Under the pieces are notes generated by a model. The model did not search any database. It saw only the letters and a program-made list of their open reading frames with translations, and was not told where the DNA came from. A stretch of 64,000 nucleotides of DNA. Source: Usnea hakonensis (lineage: Eukaryota > Ascomycota > Lecanoromycetes > Lecanorales > Parmeliaceae). Shown here in pieces: positions 12,304 through 24,776 of this stretch. The stretch covers positions 62,001 through 126,000 of the forward strand of contig BLJB01000016.1 of the NCBI GenBank assembly GCA_013423325.1, written 5' to 3'. The translations under genes were made by a program, and so were the position numbers. How positions within the stretch are numbered: the stretch's first letter is position 1; every line of letters starts with the position of its first letter.

Positions 12304-12935
12304 GCGTGTCCCTTTGCATCATGATGATGACGAGTGGGAGTTAGCGTCGTGAACAGAGAAAGATGTCTACATTCATGTCTTTCCTTAATCAATCAGCATT
12401 CATAACTTCCCAGCGCCCTTGTATGGTTGGTAGGGCGGGTATGGCGCCTTAATCAAAAAGAGCAGTCCTTGGTGAGAGGACGATTTCTTGCTTTTGGGGA
12501 CTCACTTGAAGCCTTTTTTCCATTGTCCATGTCGTGTGGTAATAGTACAAGAAGTGTGTGAAATAAGAAAAAATCCATGGCAAGAGCTTCTTACATGTAG
12601 AAACAGTACTTGATTCTATGATTGCTATTTGCAGTGCATTCAATCATCGATTGTGAACTCCCATGGTGATTTCGCTACAACCGAGCAGGCGAACTGATTG
12701 TAAGCACGTGACCAAATTGTACACAGAGCCATCTTACTAGTATACGCTCTTTTGATGGGCCTTGCGTGAAGATCATAGATCTATTCATTACAAGCCGAGA
12801 TAACATCCTTTGCTTCATTAATGTCATTATGGCCAGCTTTACCATCCGTGTCCGTAAGCAAAATTATACATATTGTCGTTGCTCCAACTTAATCGTCTCC
12901 GCAGCCTCCTGAACATGCCTGCTCCAGCCAAGCCA
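12304..12935. other. Intergenic, convergent genes
   Basis: This is the 3' spacer between the plus-strand surface protein and the minus-strand RTA1 gene. It is AT-rich and holds no coding support. Confidence 0.5.
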
Positions 12936-13988
12936 TCACGAACCTGGGCTGCCTTTCTCATCCGCCATGTCCACTCCTCTCTTTTCTCTCTTCCGAAACA
13001 TGTTCCCATATTTTTTCTGCACATAGCCTTCCCGAAAGCAGTATCCCGGGTGGAACAGATTCAAGACCAAAACGGCCACGACGACCATGGCGCCCTCGAA
13101 CCCGATGAAGAGATGTTGGTTCTTGATCAGAGCTCCTGTCCAGCCCTCACTCAGTTCGGCGACGCGGTAGATCGATCTGATGAAAATGCAAAAAGTCGCC
13201 AGCGCCAGCGCGACCAGGAAGATTCGGAACTTGGCGCTGCCTCTCAGTGCCGCGTGTTTCGGATCCAAGGCCGCGTCGCCCAGCGTTCTCATCCTCCTGA
13301 GCGTCTTGATTGCGAAATCCACACACAGCAATTGGAACGTGAACAGCGTGAGGACCTGGAACGCCAGTCCCGCAACCATGATGTGATCGCCGGTATTGGG
13401 GCTTTTGTCCTGGTGACTGGCCACGGATGCCATGCCGCCGCCGATTGCTTGGAGCAAAAGGGAGATGACGTCGCAAGGGATGAAGATGCGCGGGTAGGAG
13501 AGGGGTTTGATGTGCGAGTTTTCGGGGCCAAAGGTTGTGACGATGCGGGAGAGGGTGAGGTAGATGCCGGCTGCGAGGAAGGCGGGAGCGATGGTCAGGC
13601 AGACGATTTGCATGAGGAAACCGGTCTGTGGTTGAGCGTTTAGCACAATTAAAAGATGTCCGTGGTGATTGTATATTGGGGAGAGCGGATATACTTGATT
13701 AAAGGGATTGTGCCAGCTCATTATCCTGCCGATGTAGCCCAGTACTTCAAGTGAGCACCCGCTGACCATGGCAACTGTGAAGCCGATAAAGCGACGCGAC
13801 AGAGCTGCTTGCAATATGAAGCCACACAGGGACAGTGAGAAGAGGGCGAGGAAAGCAGAATTGGTGGAGAGGGATGGCCGATACGCGTAATAGGATTGGT
13901 TGAGTGGGCATTTCTCCAGTGTACAAGCAGCCCTGTAGGCGGCCAGCTGCTTGTCGTCACGCCGGAGGAGGCGGTCGAGGGACTCCAT
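12936..13988 (-). CDS. RTA1-domain 7-TM membrane protein
   Basis: Minus strand, exons 13988-13695 and 13625-12936, giving 327 aa from MESLDRLLRRDD. Seven hydrophobic segments follow an N-terminal YYAYRPSLSTN, the usual RTA1-family entry sequence. The signature around GYIGRIMSWHNPF and FLAAGIYLTLSRIV is present, as are the conserved R-IYR-VAE and E-x(6)-H-LFIGFEGA segments near the C-terminus. The 69-nt intron (GTATAT...CCACAG) interrupts NPFNQ/TGFLMQ; its length is a multiple of three and it contains no stop, so an unspliced transcript would add 23 residues. Without the intron the alignment to RTA1 proteins is uninterrupted, so splicing is preferred. The family includes yeast Rta1 and Rsb1, linked to 7-aminocholesterol resistance and sphingoid-base translocation. 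Its position next to the PKS could mean a self-protection role, but that is inference. Confidence 0.85.
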   Translation of the reverse strand: MESLDRLLRRDDKQLAAYRAACTLEKCPLNQSYYAYRPSLSTNSAFLALFSLSLCGFILQAALSRRFIGFTVAMVSGCSLEVLGYIGRIMSWHNPFNQVYPLSPIYNHHGHLLIVLNAQPQTGFLMQIVCLTIAPAFLAAGIYLTLSRIVTTFGPENSHIKPLSYPRIFIPCDVISLLLQAIGGGMASVASHQDKSPNTGDHIMVAGLAFQVLTLFTFQLLCVDFAIKTLRRMRTLGDAALDPKHAALRGSAKFRIFLVALALATFCIFIRSIYRVAELSEGWTGALIKNQHLFIGFEGAMVVVAVLVLNLFHPGYCFREGYVQKKYGNMFRKREKRGVDMADEKGSPGS

Positions 13989-14851
13989 GACTTTGTACCA
14001 AAATGAGAGGGGAATGACTTCAAGGCTGTCGGCAAGATTGGCGCTCGAGGAGAGAAGACTTGTACAGAGCTTCGCTGGCGAGGCTGAGAAGCTGCATGCA
14101 GAAATTCCTTCAACGGCGAGAACAAACAGAGGGGCTCGCAAAGGAGTCGCAGAAGCTGTTCAATGTAGGGGCATCAATCACTGGACTTGCAGGCGAGATG
14201 GGGAAAGCAAACCAAACTTTGGCAGGAGAGGGCCAAACATGAGGACGAGTCATTAAGTAATATAGTATTAGACAATGATATGGATGGGCTCCATGTCGCT
14301 TGCAAGGCTCTCGGCTGCACACCCACACCCCCGAGATGTGCTAGCTTTCGAGCCTACCTATCATGTACGAGTATTTTGCCGAGATGATGTGTAGAATTTC
14401 ATGACGTCACATACGGTAGCTGAGGGCACGGACCTTCTAGTACCTTACCTAAAAATACCTTGGCTTTAAAATATGCCACACCAATTGCATCCATACGAGA
14501 TGCAATCTTGCAGGAAGCCAAAGAGACGGGCCACATGGTACTTGACTGAGTGCAACGGCCAACTACCTTAGCTGCCTGTTGTCGTCCAGACCCAAATCTT
14601 TCCCTCAGAAATATGGAGACAAGGTTAAGTAGACCTCATCCCCTATGACCGAAAATTTCAATTGACGACTCTGACGTCGCCCGTTCCTCTGATATCGCCT
14701 TCGATTCCAACGAGAAATCCTCCTCGCACGCTTCAGTGACGTGCAGCAGCAGAGTATTGTGAAGCCGGTCATAGAGAAATGTCCCGGATTGCTGAACGTT
14801 CATGAATTTATATGTACAGTCAATTCCGCAGGTCATTATCAAATCTTGTCT
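13989..14851. other. Intergenic between RTA1 gene and PKS 3' end
   Basis: Contains the RTA1 upstream region. A CCTTACCT motif lies at about 14443-14460 beside TGACGTCA (14402-14409), a perfect cAMP-response/AP-1-like palindrome. No gene is supported. Confidence 0.45.
14402..14409. promoter_or_regulatory. TGACGTCA palindrome (CRE/bZIP-like site)
   Basis: A perfect eight-base TGACGTCA lies about 415 bp upstream of the RTA1 start codon and 450 bp past the PKS stop. Fungal bZIP/ATF-CREB factors bind this sequence. An eight-mer can occur by chance, so its use is unproven. Confidence 0.3.
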
Positions 14852-17800
14852 TTATGAAGCCTCTATCTTCTTCTTCACCTCGTCTTCGATAAGATCTACC
14901 AGAGACCTTAAAGTGACTGATTCAGAAAGTAGCTCCAAGAACGGGACATCCGTCTTGAAAGTCCTGTAAATCCAAGTCCGAAACTCAGCCGCTAACATGC
15001 TGTCCATCCCATACTTTCCGAGTGGTTTCACCACATCCAATTTTGCTGCCGGGATGAGAACCAAATTCACGAAACGCTTCACTATGAGACCCGTCACTGC
15101 ATCATGGAGGACTCCAGAACTCTCCAGCGCGGACGTCAGCTCGGACGATATTGCGACATTCTGCTCGGACGGTGAATTGTGAACCTTGCCATTCAGCGCC
15201 CCTGCCAAGAGCATGGCACGAGGATCGTCAAGTGTGGGATTGGTCCCCTCAAATCCCTTCTTCCGGAGCTCTTGGAGGCCTAGAGGCTCCAGGCCGGTTA
15301 AAATATGACTGCAGGCCAATGGATCAAGCGCGAGTTCTTTCCGGACCTCTGTCTGCCTGCTCAACGCTAGATCAACAATCTGAATCATCTCCTCTTCATT
15401 GATAGCCTGAATACCCTTCCGAAGCAAGAGCGCTTCTATATCAGGGTTCTCGTGAAGATAGCCAACCTCTGATATCATACCCAAACCAAGTGAGATGGCA
15501 GGCAAGCCCAAGTTCATGCGATAGCGTGCGAAGGCGTCGAGGAAGTGATTGGCGGCGCAATAGTTACTTTCCGTGGCTGTACCAACACTGCCAGAGACGG
15601 AGCTGGTCATAAGAAAGAAGTCAAGAGGCGAGTTGGCTTCGTGCTCAGCGAGGGCATTGTGGAGATTCCATGTGCCACGAAGCTTGGGCCCGAGGCTAAG
15701 GTGCCATGATTTCCTGGTCATGTTGGTGAAGAGACTCTCCTGTTTACGCATCAGCAAAGGCCACAATCACGAGCTTCTGAAAACTTACACTAAGTCCCAT
15801 GGCTGCTTGGATGACCCCACCAATGGGGCCACTGATTGTACCAACTGCATTTTGTACATCCGATAGGTTTCCGACATCGCCTCGGACAACAATTACTTGA
15901 GCACCAGCACCTTCAAGATCGGCGACCAGACCACGTGCCTCTGGCCTGTCGATACCAGAACGGCCGAGAAACACAAGTTTTCTTGCTCCTCTCACCATCA
16001 TCCACTTTGCCAATGCACGACCAAGGCCTCCTAAGCATCCAACGAGCAGATAGCTTTTATCGCTAGAGAAGGAGGTCTGATGTTTGAAGGGAAGAACCTT
16101 TAAAGTGTTAGCAAGCTTGGGATTGTCATCTTCTGCGCGCGGCGAGTTTCACCTTCACTTTGGAATCAGGATTCTCCAGTGAGATTGCCACTTTGCCCAT
16201 ACGGGTTTTCGATGAGAAGTATCTAAAGGCATCAGTCGTCTGAGAAACATCAAAGATCTTCAGTGGCTCAATGGCGGAAATCTGGGCACTGCGATACATC
16301 TCAAGGACAGTCTTCATGAGACTAGCATCCACATCAGCCTCCATTTTGGAGAAAATATTTGACCAGGGCTACTCACTTTGACCAAGTCTGCTGCATGGCA
16401 GGGTTTGCATGGTAGTAGACGCTGCTTAGGTCAAAGGCCGTGAATGTAGTGCTTCTGGAAAACAGCTGCATATCTAGGCTGCCTGAAGCGACAATATCTT
16501 TTTTCCCAATCTCGACAAAGCGGCCAAACTCTGCACATACTCTCCAGCTGTCGTGGAGCAAGTCCCCGGTGAGGGAATTAAGTACGACGTCGACGCCGCG
16601 ACCCTCAGTCGCATCGAGAATACCGTCCAGGAATGACGAGTCTCGCGAATTGAAAATGTGGGAAGGGTCAAGTCCGAAAGTGCTGACCAAGTACTCCTTT
16701 TTGTCCGAGGTGCTGACCGTGGTGAAAATCTGTTCAGAGTTAGTCATGTCATCCCTTGAGGTCGTCGTTCTAGCTTACCTTCGCACCAATAAGCTTGGCA
16801 ATCTGTATCGCCGCTAAGCCAACTCCTCCGGCACCAGAATGGATGAGGACCGACTACCGAAGCCGTTACTTATGCTCTACAAGGCGTTGAAGGAAGACTT
16901 ACCTCGTTAGACTTGAGTTGTCCTCGATGATGAAGGCCATACAATGCTGTAGCATATACCACGCAAAGCGTTGAGATAGTCTAACAAGCGTCAGCAAATC
17001 ATCCCGAAGCGTCATCAAGATTCATGTACATTAAAGTCTTCATTGCTTATCATCTTCTGACAGGCCCACTGAGGAGCACGCTCCACCAATTGGAAATGAC
17101 ATGGCGCCATCACCACAACTCTATCTCCCGGGCTGAACAGGGTGACACAGGAGCCGATGCTTTTGACAATACCACTATACTCGAGTGCACAAGTTGAGTC
17201 TTTTGTTTCCACTTTGCCACTCAAGACATATAGATCCTGGCAGAGATCAGTATCTCAGGCTCTGCAAAATATCATACAATGTAGCGACTCGGTGGACGTA
17301 CCTTTGCGTTGAGCCCGAAGGATCTGACCTCGATCTCGACCGAGTCGGGGTCCAAGGGCTTCTGATCGAAATCTTGCTGGAAGCAAATAGTGTCGAGCTG
17401 GCCAACATTCTGAATAGAAAGCTGCGAAGGCCGCGCTTCTTGGAGCGTCATCTCCACAGGTTGCGCCTTTTGCTTTTGTCGAAAAGTTTCGTTTAGAGTC
17501 TCGTCGGGCATAAAGCGGCTTACATGAATAAGACCTTGGCGCTCGGCATATTCAAAGTCACAGACGCTCCCGTCATTTGCCTGCATGAGTATTTCTATAA
17601 CATGCTCTGCTGTGACATGTGGCTGAGTTGTGCCGTCAACGTCAAGCGTGAAGAAGTTGAGTGATGGCTGCTCCAGCATTATGGCTCTCGAGAGGCCATT
17701 CACCAAAGCCATATCGGGATTGCGACAGTCCAGAAGCGCTGAGCTCGTGATCCAGATGATGGTGGAAGCGTTGTTTGTGATTACCTTAACCTGGGCTAAT

Positions 17801-20800
17801 TGAACATCGTCCACATTTGCGAGAAGACTCTTTGTCAGTTCTAAGGTCACTATCGCGATGGAACCCCGGGGTATGGTCTCTGCGGAAGCATCGCTCAATG
17901 TGATCCTACTACTACAAGCTGCCAATGGAGAGATACGTTTGTTAATCTCGTCTCCAAGAATACTGGGTTCTGCTCCCTCTACCTAAATCGCGCATTGGTA
18001 AGCATCGCGCAGAAGCAAAATATTGATGATCTGCGAATGCATGCGAATTGACTCACCATTATGATATTGGAGAAACTCTGCCTTTGTGACGAGCCTTCGG
18101 AGAGCTTTTGGGCAAGGATAACGTTTGTTTCTTCATCTGACAAGGAGACAAGTGTTTTAGAGAACCCCTTCTCTGTCAAAAACAATTCTTGGTTCGGCCG
18201 AGAGCGTGCCAAAAGCATTCCGCGGGTTGCTAAGAGCCTCTTGAGGACGTCAAACTTCCTGCCACAATATGTCTCTGTTGATTCGAGCTTGAAAAGGGTA
18301 AGCAGTTGTTTAAACAATTCTATGCTACATTGGGACTTACTTCTGTGAGCAATATCAAATCGTAGACATCTTCGATATCACGCGCATCCAGCCTGTCATT
18401 GCTATCGGTTGATATTGTGGCATTAAAATCTTTAGCGGCGAAGAGTCCATTGTCGTCTATGTTCCCTATCGAGTAAGTGTGATACCGCTGAAAAGCGCTA
18501 TCCTGCCTTAATGTTGTGAGACAAGCTCGCCAGAATTTGTTGGACGGCGTATCACTAAGCTCCAGAATGCGAAGCCTTGGATTCTTATGCGAGAGAAGGT
18601 CAAGCACACTCAAAAGCTTTCCGTAAGTCTCATTTGGAAGAGTCGTATCGTCAAGACTACTACAAAGCTTGTGCTTGTCCAGATAAACGGAGAGAGCATT
18701 TGAGCGCGTAGAACCTTGCCTAATAAGGTCAGGCTTCCACACTACCCTGAGCATTGGATGGCGTTCTATCAGGCCATCACCTTCTGTTGCGCCTGCATAA
18801 CAAGCTAGGCGGACATTATTAAGCTGGGCAAGACTCTGACCTTCCTTGGTATAAAGCTCAGCGGAAATGCAAAAATTTTCAAATCCTGTAAGTTTAGCAT
18901 TCGCATAGATGTAGCCTAATTCGAGCAGGGCTGAAGCTGACGGCCCTTTTATGATTGCGTGATCGATCTTGACAGGAACCTTGGCTTTGAGGTTCCGGAT
19001 AACACCGCCTGTACTGGCAATGATGGCTGTTTGGAGCATGGCGTCCATTGTGATAGGGTGGATGAGGTACCTCGAATCCTTCTCGATGGCACTTGGACCG
19101 TATTGAGAGATGAGAACTTCCGTGATGGCTTCTTTGACTGTCCTTTTACGGTCCAATTGGAGCTGTGTGATTGACTGGAAGTGTGGACCGAAATTCAGAC
19201 CCTCTTTGATCATTTTGTCATACCAACTTCTCATAGCAGAACGCTCTGTTGAAGCGGAGACTTGGCTGGCACGATGTAGTCGCTTACCGGCCTCAGCCAC
19301 TCGAATGGTGCCGGTAGCGTGGGTAGTTGAAACTCCTTCTCTAAAAGACACTATCTCAAACTGCCACCACGTCTTCGATTTGCTTACCGCTGAAATTGGC
19401 TGCGGCCTGAGGCTTGTGAACACCTCAACAGAAGTGTCAGATTCTCGGCTGGGAAGTGTGAGCGCGGTGAGTATGTTGACATGGCGCAGTTCGACAGACG
19501 TTCCTTCCGTCAGAGGCTTCTCCTTGACCTGGCTCAGTGCCTCGATGGCCATTGAGAGGTATGCGGTTGCCGGGAAAATGTTGGTGAGATCAAGTTTATG
19601 ATCCTCCAGCCAAGGAACGTCCTTGACCTGCAAGACATTCCTCCACATGGAGTCTAGGTGATTACCACCTGGCATTAACGAGCCAAGGAGCTCATGACGA
19701 GGATACTTTCTATGGCGGTATTCAGCGCTCTGTCGACTCTCACTCCAAAGCACCTGGTCGTAAGTCCATTTATAGGGCGGAAGATCTTTTACCACGCCGA
19801 ATCCATTGTCTGTCGTCTTCGCAGCGTCTAAAGAATTGACCTTCTGAAACGAGACATCGACACCGGACATGAACAAATTTCCAACGAGCCTAAGAAGGCT
19901 GATTGCAGAATCCAGCCCTCGAGATAGCGTGCTATAGTACGGAAGGTCAGTCTCGGCAAGCCCAAGATGTTCGCGAAGTTGTAATATGGGTTGCTTGAGC
20001 GCTGAGTGGGGCCCGATTTCGATAAGCTGGAATTCTCGTCCATTCAGTAATTCCTGGAGCGCTGGGCTAAACAACACGGGTGATTCGAGGTTAGCTCGCC
20101 AGTAGCTTTCCTCGACTGGCCGGATCACTGGCTTGGCTGTTACTGATGAGATGAAGATGACTCCTGGTTCCACTACTCCGGGACCTTCCATTGCTTTCAA
20201 AGCAGTTCTGAGGAGGGTCTCGTATTTCTCGCCTGCTGCTGACATATGATGAGAATGATATGCACGACCACCAGTCGCTAATACTTTTGCAAAGACTTTG
20301 CGATCACTTAGCCTGGATTGCAATGCTTTGACCGCATTTGCGTCTCCGCTTACAGTCACACTCCCTGGAGAATTGATGCATGCAACATTGACGTCTGATC
20401 CTAAGTCTGCATCTTTGATCGCCCTGTGTGCGTCGTTCTCGGAAAGACCAACTGCCATCATCAGCCCTTTGGCGGTTGAGCTTTCTACCGCGAAGCCTCG
20501 ATAGTAAGCGATTGTGATGGCCTGATCTACAGATAGGATACCAGCAGCGTATGCAGCCGCAATTTCGCCTACTCAAGCATTAGCGCTTGGTACAATGGTT
20601 GTTGAACAGAAGCGAAGCCCTCACCAGAAGAATGGCCGACGATACCTTGGGCTTTGATATCCCAGCAGGCTAAGATATCGACCAGCGCTATCTGAATGGC
20701 TGTGCAGATTGGCTGAGAATGCGTCACGTTATCGATCTTGCTCATTTCGTCTGGTATTGTGAGCGCATCTAGACCAAATTTGTCAGTCTTCGATATGGCC

Positions 20801-22951
20801 ACCAACATTTTGGAAGATATGGCAAATACCGAAAATGGTCCACTTCGGAGGATGTGGCAACGCCTGAAGAACGCAGTCCATATGTTGAATGCCTGAACGA
20901 AATGACGGATATTGCTCAATCAATCCCTTCCCCATCTCTGGCCATTGGGCACCTTGCCCCGTGAAAACAAAAGCAAAAGGACTCCTTGTTCGATTATTCG
21001 GGGTTGGAATGTACCTTGAAAGATTTTCCGCCTGCATCTTCCCTTTGAGATCTTTCTGACTGCTAAGGAGAAAGCCGCGGACTGGCAATTTTGAGCGTCG
21101 ACTGCTGAGGGTATACGCCAGGTCTGCAATATTCAAATGATCCACATCAAGATTTTTGACACGATTCTCGAGTGACTTTTGACTAGTAGCAGAAAATGGG
21201 AGAAGGAACCTTTTGTTCAACAGTCCGAGCGCACAGGTAGAGATTGGACTCTTCTGATAATTTGGCGCGACGAACGAGTCCGCCGCTTCAAGGATTGCGT
21301 GGGCATTTGCACCTCCGTAACCGAAGGAATTAACTCCTGCTCTTCTGGGGGCTGCCATCTCTGAACTACTACCCGGCCATAGAGTGTTACTGGTCACGAC
21401 TTCGATGTTCCAGTGTTTGTCCTTGATCTTTGGATTCAACTTTCGTACTCCAATGGTGGGGGGGATGATTCCAGCTTCCAAAGCAAGGGTTGTCTTGATG
21501 ATACTCGAGATTCCACTGGCAGCTTCGCTATGGCCTAGATTTGTCTTGATCTGAGTGTCACAGACGAATTAGCGCATCTAATCAACGAAGAGGTGAAGGA
21601 GACAAAATATACCGAGCCGATTAGTAGAGGAGTCCCCTCTGGTCGCTCATTGAAGGCTTGTGCCAAGGCTTCCACTTCAATTGGATCTCCAACTGGTGTC
21701 CCCGTACCGTGGCATTCGACATACGCTGTTTCAGCCATTGGGATTCCAGCAGCGGCGTAGGCTTTGCGTATGACCGCTTCTTGACCGGCAGCACTCGGCA
21801 ATGTGATTCCAGGTGTTTTGCCATTACTGAACTGATCAGCACAATTTAGCTGTCAAAGGACACGGAAATCAAGATCTGCTAGAGCTACTTACGCATTGAC
21901 CGCGGTACCTCGGATGACTGAGCGTATAGGGTCACCATTGCGAATGGCGTTGCTAAGCCGCTTGACATAGATAGCTCCGATCCCATCAGCCCGTCCATAG
22001 CCGTCAGCTGAGGCGTCAAATGTGTGGCACGTGGAGGTTGCGGAGAGGACTCCAGCCTTCATTGTGCCTAGGTGCTGCTCGGGCGATTGAATGAGGTTGG
22101 CGCCTGCCACAACAGCTGCATCACACTCGCTATTTCTAAGTGCTACGACCGCAGTGTGAAGACAATAGAGAGATGACGAACAAGCGGTGTCAAGTACCAG
22201 ACTAAAATGAGGCTAGCGTCAGAAGATTTGCCCTCTCGATCAATTACTCGTGCAACCCACCTCGGACCCCGCAAATCAAAGACGTGACTGATTCGATTAC
22301 CAAGAATTGTGGTCCCCATGCCTGTAGCGCTATACCGATGGAGATACTCTGAATCTCGGGTCTGCATGGTCTGATAATCTACAGTGAAATTCCCCACATA
22401 GCATCCAGTATTGGAACCAGACAGCTCATGGAGCGGGGCACCAGCGTTTTCGAAGCACTCGTACACGACCTCGAGGAGTTTCCGCTGCTGTGGATCCATG
22501 TATGTAGCCTCACGGTTATTGATACCGAAGAAAGAGTTCTCAAAGTCCCGGATGTCTTCTTTCAAAAAATAGCCTCCTGTGGTGCTCATACTGCCCGGTC
22601 GATTCAGACCGTCAGGATGATGGAATGCTTCTACGTTGAACCGTGATTGCGGTATGTCACATTGGCCAGACCGACCCTGAACAAGCATATCCCACAGCTG
22701 ACTCGGCGAGTTCGCATCGCCAGGAAGTCGACAAGCTGTCGTCAGCGTAAGCCATGACTTTGGAAAAGACATCCGCAGAAGCCCAACATGTCGTGGTGAA
22801 TCTTACCCATGCCAACAATGGCAATCGGCTCGACGCCATCCCTCTTATCGTGATCTGTCATGCCTCCATCGTTTTGCTGTTTGAAATCCGAGTCACTGGC
22901 GAAGCTGAACGCGCTGGTCGATGGGCTCGTCTTGACAGTGGTGGCAGTCAT
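14852..22951 (-). CDS. Highly reducing type I polyketide synthase
   Basis: Sixteen minus-strand exons: 22951-22807, 22735-22261, 22201-21893, 21826-21613, 21550-20830, 20750-20625, 20568-18341, 18287-18057, 17982-17302, 17236-17030, 16980-16903, 16853-16779, 16729-16377, 16321-16153, 16097-15789 and 15739-14852. They total 2402 aa, normal for the class. KS (about 40-460) has DTACSSS (Cys214), VECHGTGT and KTNLGHSEAASG. AT (about 570-880) has GQGAQWP and GHSSGE (Ser about 662). DH (about 955-1230) has WLEDH...FP with Leu where Gly is usual in HxxxGxxxxP, plus MDAMLQ. The MT region (about 1280-1480) is short and lacks the GxGTG SAM loop. ER (about 1690-2000) has SGAGGVGLAAIQ. KR (about 2005-2230) has GCLGGLGR and SSVSG...YCAAN (Tyr about 2167). 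ACP has YGMDSML (Ser about 2354), 48 residues before the end. There is no thioesterase, reductase or acyltransferase tail. It should make a reduced, probably unmethylated chain released in trans. Confidence 0.9.
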
Positions 22952-24776
22952 GTCGGGCCCAGCGCCGTTAAAGCGAGGGACGATTTGGCCTACTCGGGGG
23001 TAAATCCGCGAGGACACGTGTGTACAAGGAGCCCAAACCGGCTGCCTACGATCCTTCTTCAAAAATCTGTCTCATTTGCTTACCTGCACTCGAAAGGGAA
23101 GAGAGAGCGAGAGAGAAAGAAAGATCTGGATTCAAGGAACGATCCGTGGGCGCGCTAGGTGGATCATATATGCATTAGTACGCTCCTCTAATGGCGGCTG
23201 CCTACTGTATCTTACCTTATTTATCATCATGGGAACGCGAGAAGCTAGGTAAACCCGGGATGATGATGGTATAAGAATAGAACTTGGAACTATGTAGCTA
23301 AACCCTCCCCCCCTGTCCCCCCCTCCATTGACGTCGCTTTCCACCACCACCTCCACCTCCTCCTTCATCTTCTTCGTTTCCCCCGCCGTGATTCGTGAAA
23401 CCGAACTGCACGGATCCTTCCGTTTGACCATCATCTATACTTTATAAAAAAAGGGGGGGCTCAGCAAGGGAGGGGGAAATGAAAAAAATTACCCAGCCTC
23501 AGCTCAGCTCAGCTACCTAAGGCAGCTATCTACAGTCACACACGACTGAAAAAAAAGTATATGGAAAAACCCGCACCGGCACTGCCCCCCTCCCTCCCTC
23601 CTTCCTTCCTTCTCTATCTGATTTGACCCCCTTTTTTCTTCAGCCTCGGCCAAACTACCTAGGTAGCCGGTTGCCAAGTTTTATTGGAGGGTGCTAATAT
23701 ACTTACTGTAAGGTAAGGTAAGGTAGCGTAGACATACGCAATCTCAGCCCTGCTTGCTTACGTTGTTTACTAAAAATGTTTCAGGTTGACTAACGCTTTA
23801 TGATGATTCCAGAACGAAAAAGCGTTTGTCCGGATGGAAGGAGTCTGGGAGCCAAATTCGTAAGGTAGTTAGTAGCGGATTCGGGTGGATCGTTTGAATT
23901 TCTACGGTACGTACTACTTAAGGTCCTTACTTTTTACATCCGCGAGATGTTAGATGGGCGCATAGATCTAATTCGAGGGGGTGGTCTCGGTACTACACCA
24001 CGCTACTACGTATGAATCGAGCGTCGGAAGGGCCACGGGCGAATCGCAATTCTGCTCCTTGTTGCGAGAATTTTTCCATCCATGCCGCCGCCGCCCCCTT
24101 GCCCGGCGAAGGAATCAGAGCTCCTGATTGTGCGTGTGCTGCGGAGTCCAGGGGGAGGTGAGCTTGTGTGTTGGGTTGGAGGCTTAGGTGGCCCTGCTGC
24201 TTCTCTTTCCCCTGGGGCTGAGGCAAGGTGCAGATCATGGGTGCTTGGGCGAAAGCGAGTAATCTTGGAGGTGCATTACTTTCGTATGTGTTGATTATCT
24301 ATGGTTCAGTGTCAGGAGAGGGAAGACGGCTTCAGCCGTGGAGGTATGTGTGAGTGATGTGAAACGTCTAGAACTTCGTAGATTGCGTCCTTGCCTCGCG
24401 GCCTGGGATGTTGGGATGCTTGGATCAACAATTAGTTGCCGACATATGGTAGGAGTTGGAGCCTCGGAAGGAGCTATAGTCTAGGCTGACTGTGATGGAA
24501 AAGTAAATGTCTGATTTGCGGGTGGCAAAGGAGCAATAAGATTCTTGGGGACAGGCTGGAGCTTCGTCAGGGTTTCTTTTCTTCAGCTATAAAGTGTAAG
24601 CCAAGTTTGTCTGTCAAAGGATGCCGGTCATCTCTGACCCTCCCACCCTAACCCATCACATCCGCGGATGTACGGTTTAAGCTTCGTGACTTACCTTGAC
24701 GCAAATCTTCACAGGGAGAGTACAATCTCACGTAATACGGCGCTAGGATAGTTAGACAGCGCATAACAGCGGGATC
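22952..24776. other. PKS upstream region
   Basis: About 1.8 kb between the PKS start and the 3' end of the next minus-strand SDR gene. It is rich in homopolymer and pyrimidine tracts: C-runs near 23308-23325, a (T)n(C)n stretch near 23440-23460, CCCTCCCTCC near 23588-23600, and the direct repeat CAGCTCAGCTCAGCTACC near 23503. TAAGGTAAGGTAAGG occurs near 23709-23724. The first few hundred bases are the likely PKS promoter. No coding region is supported. Confidence 0.5.

Noticed and set aside
12873..13643. 256-codon plus-strand open frame opposite the RTA1 gene
   Set aside because: It is a mirror of the RTA1 exon, with charged, repetitive composition and no homology or splice signals. The minus-strand RTA1 gene explains the region.
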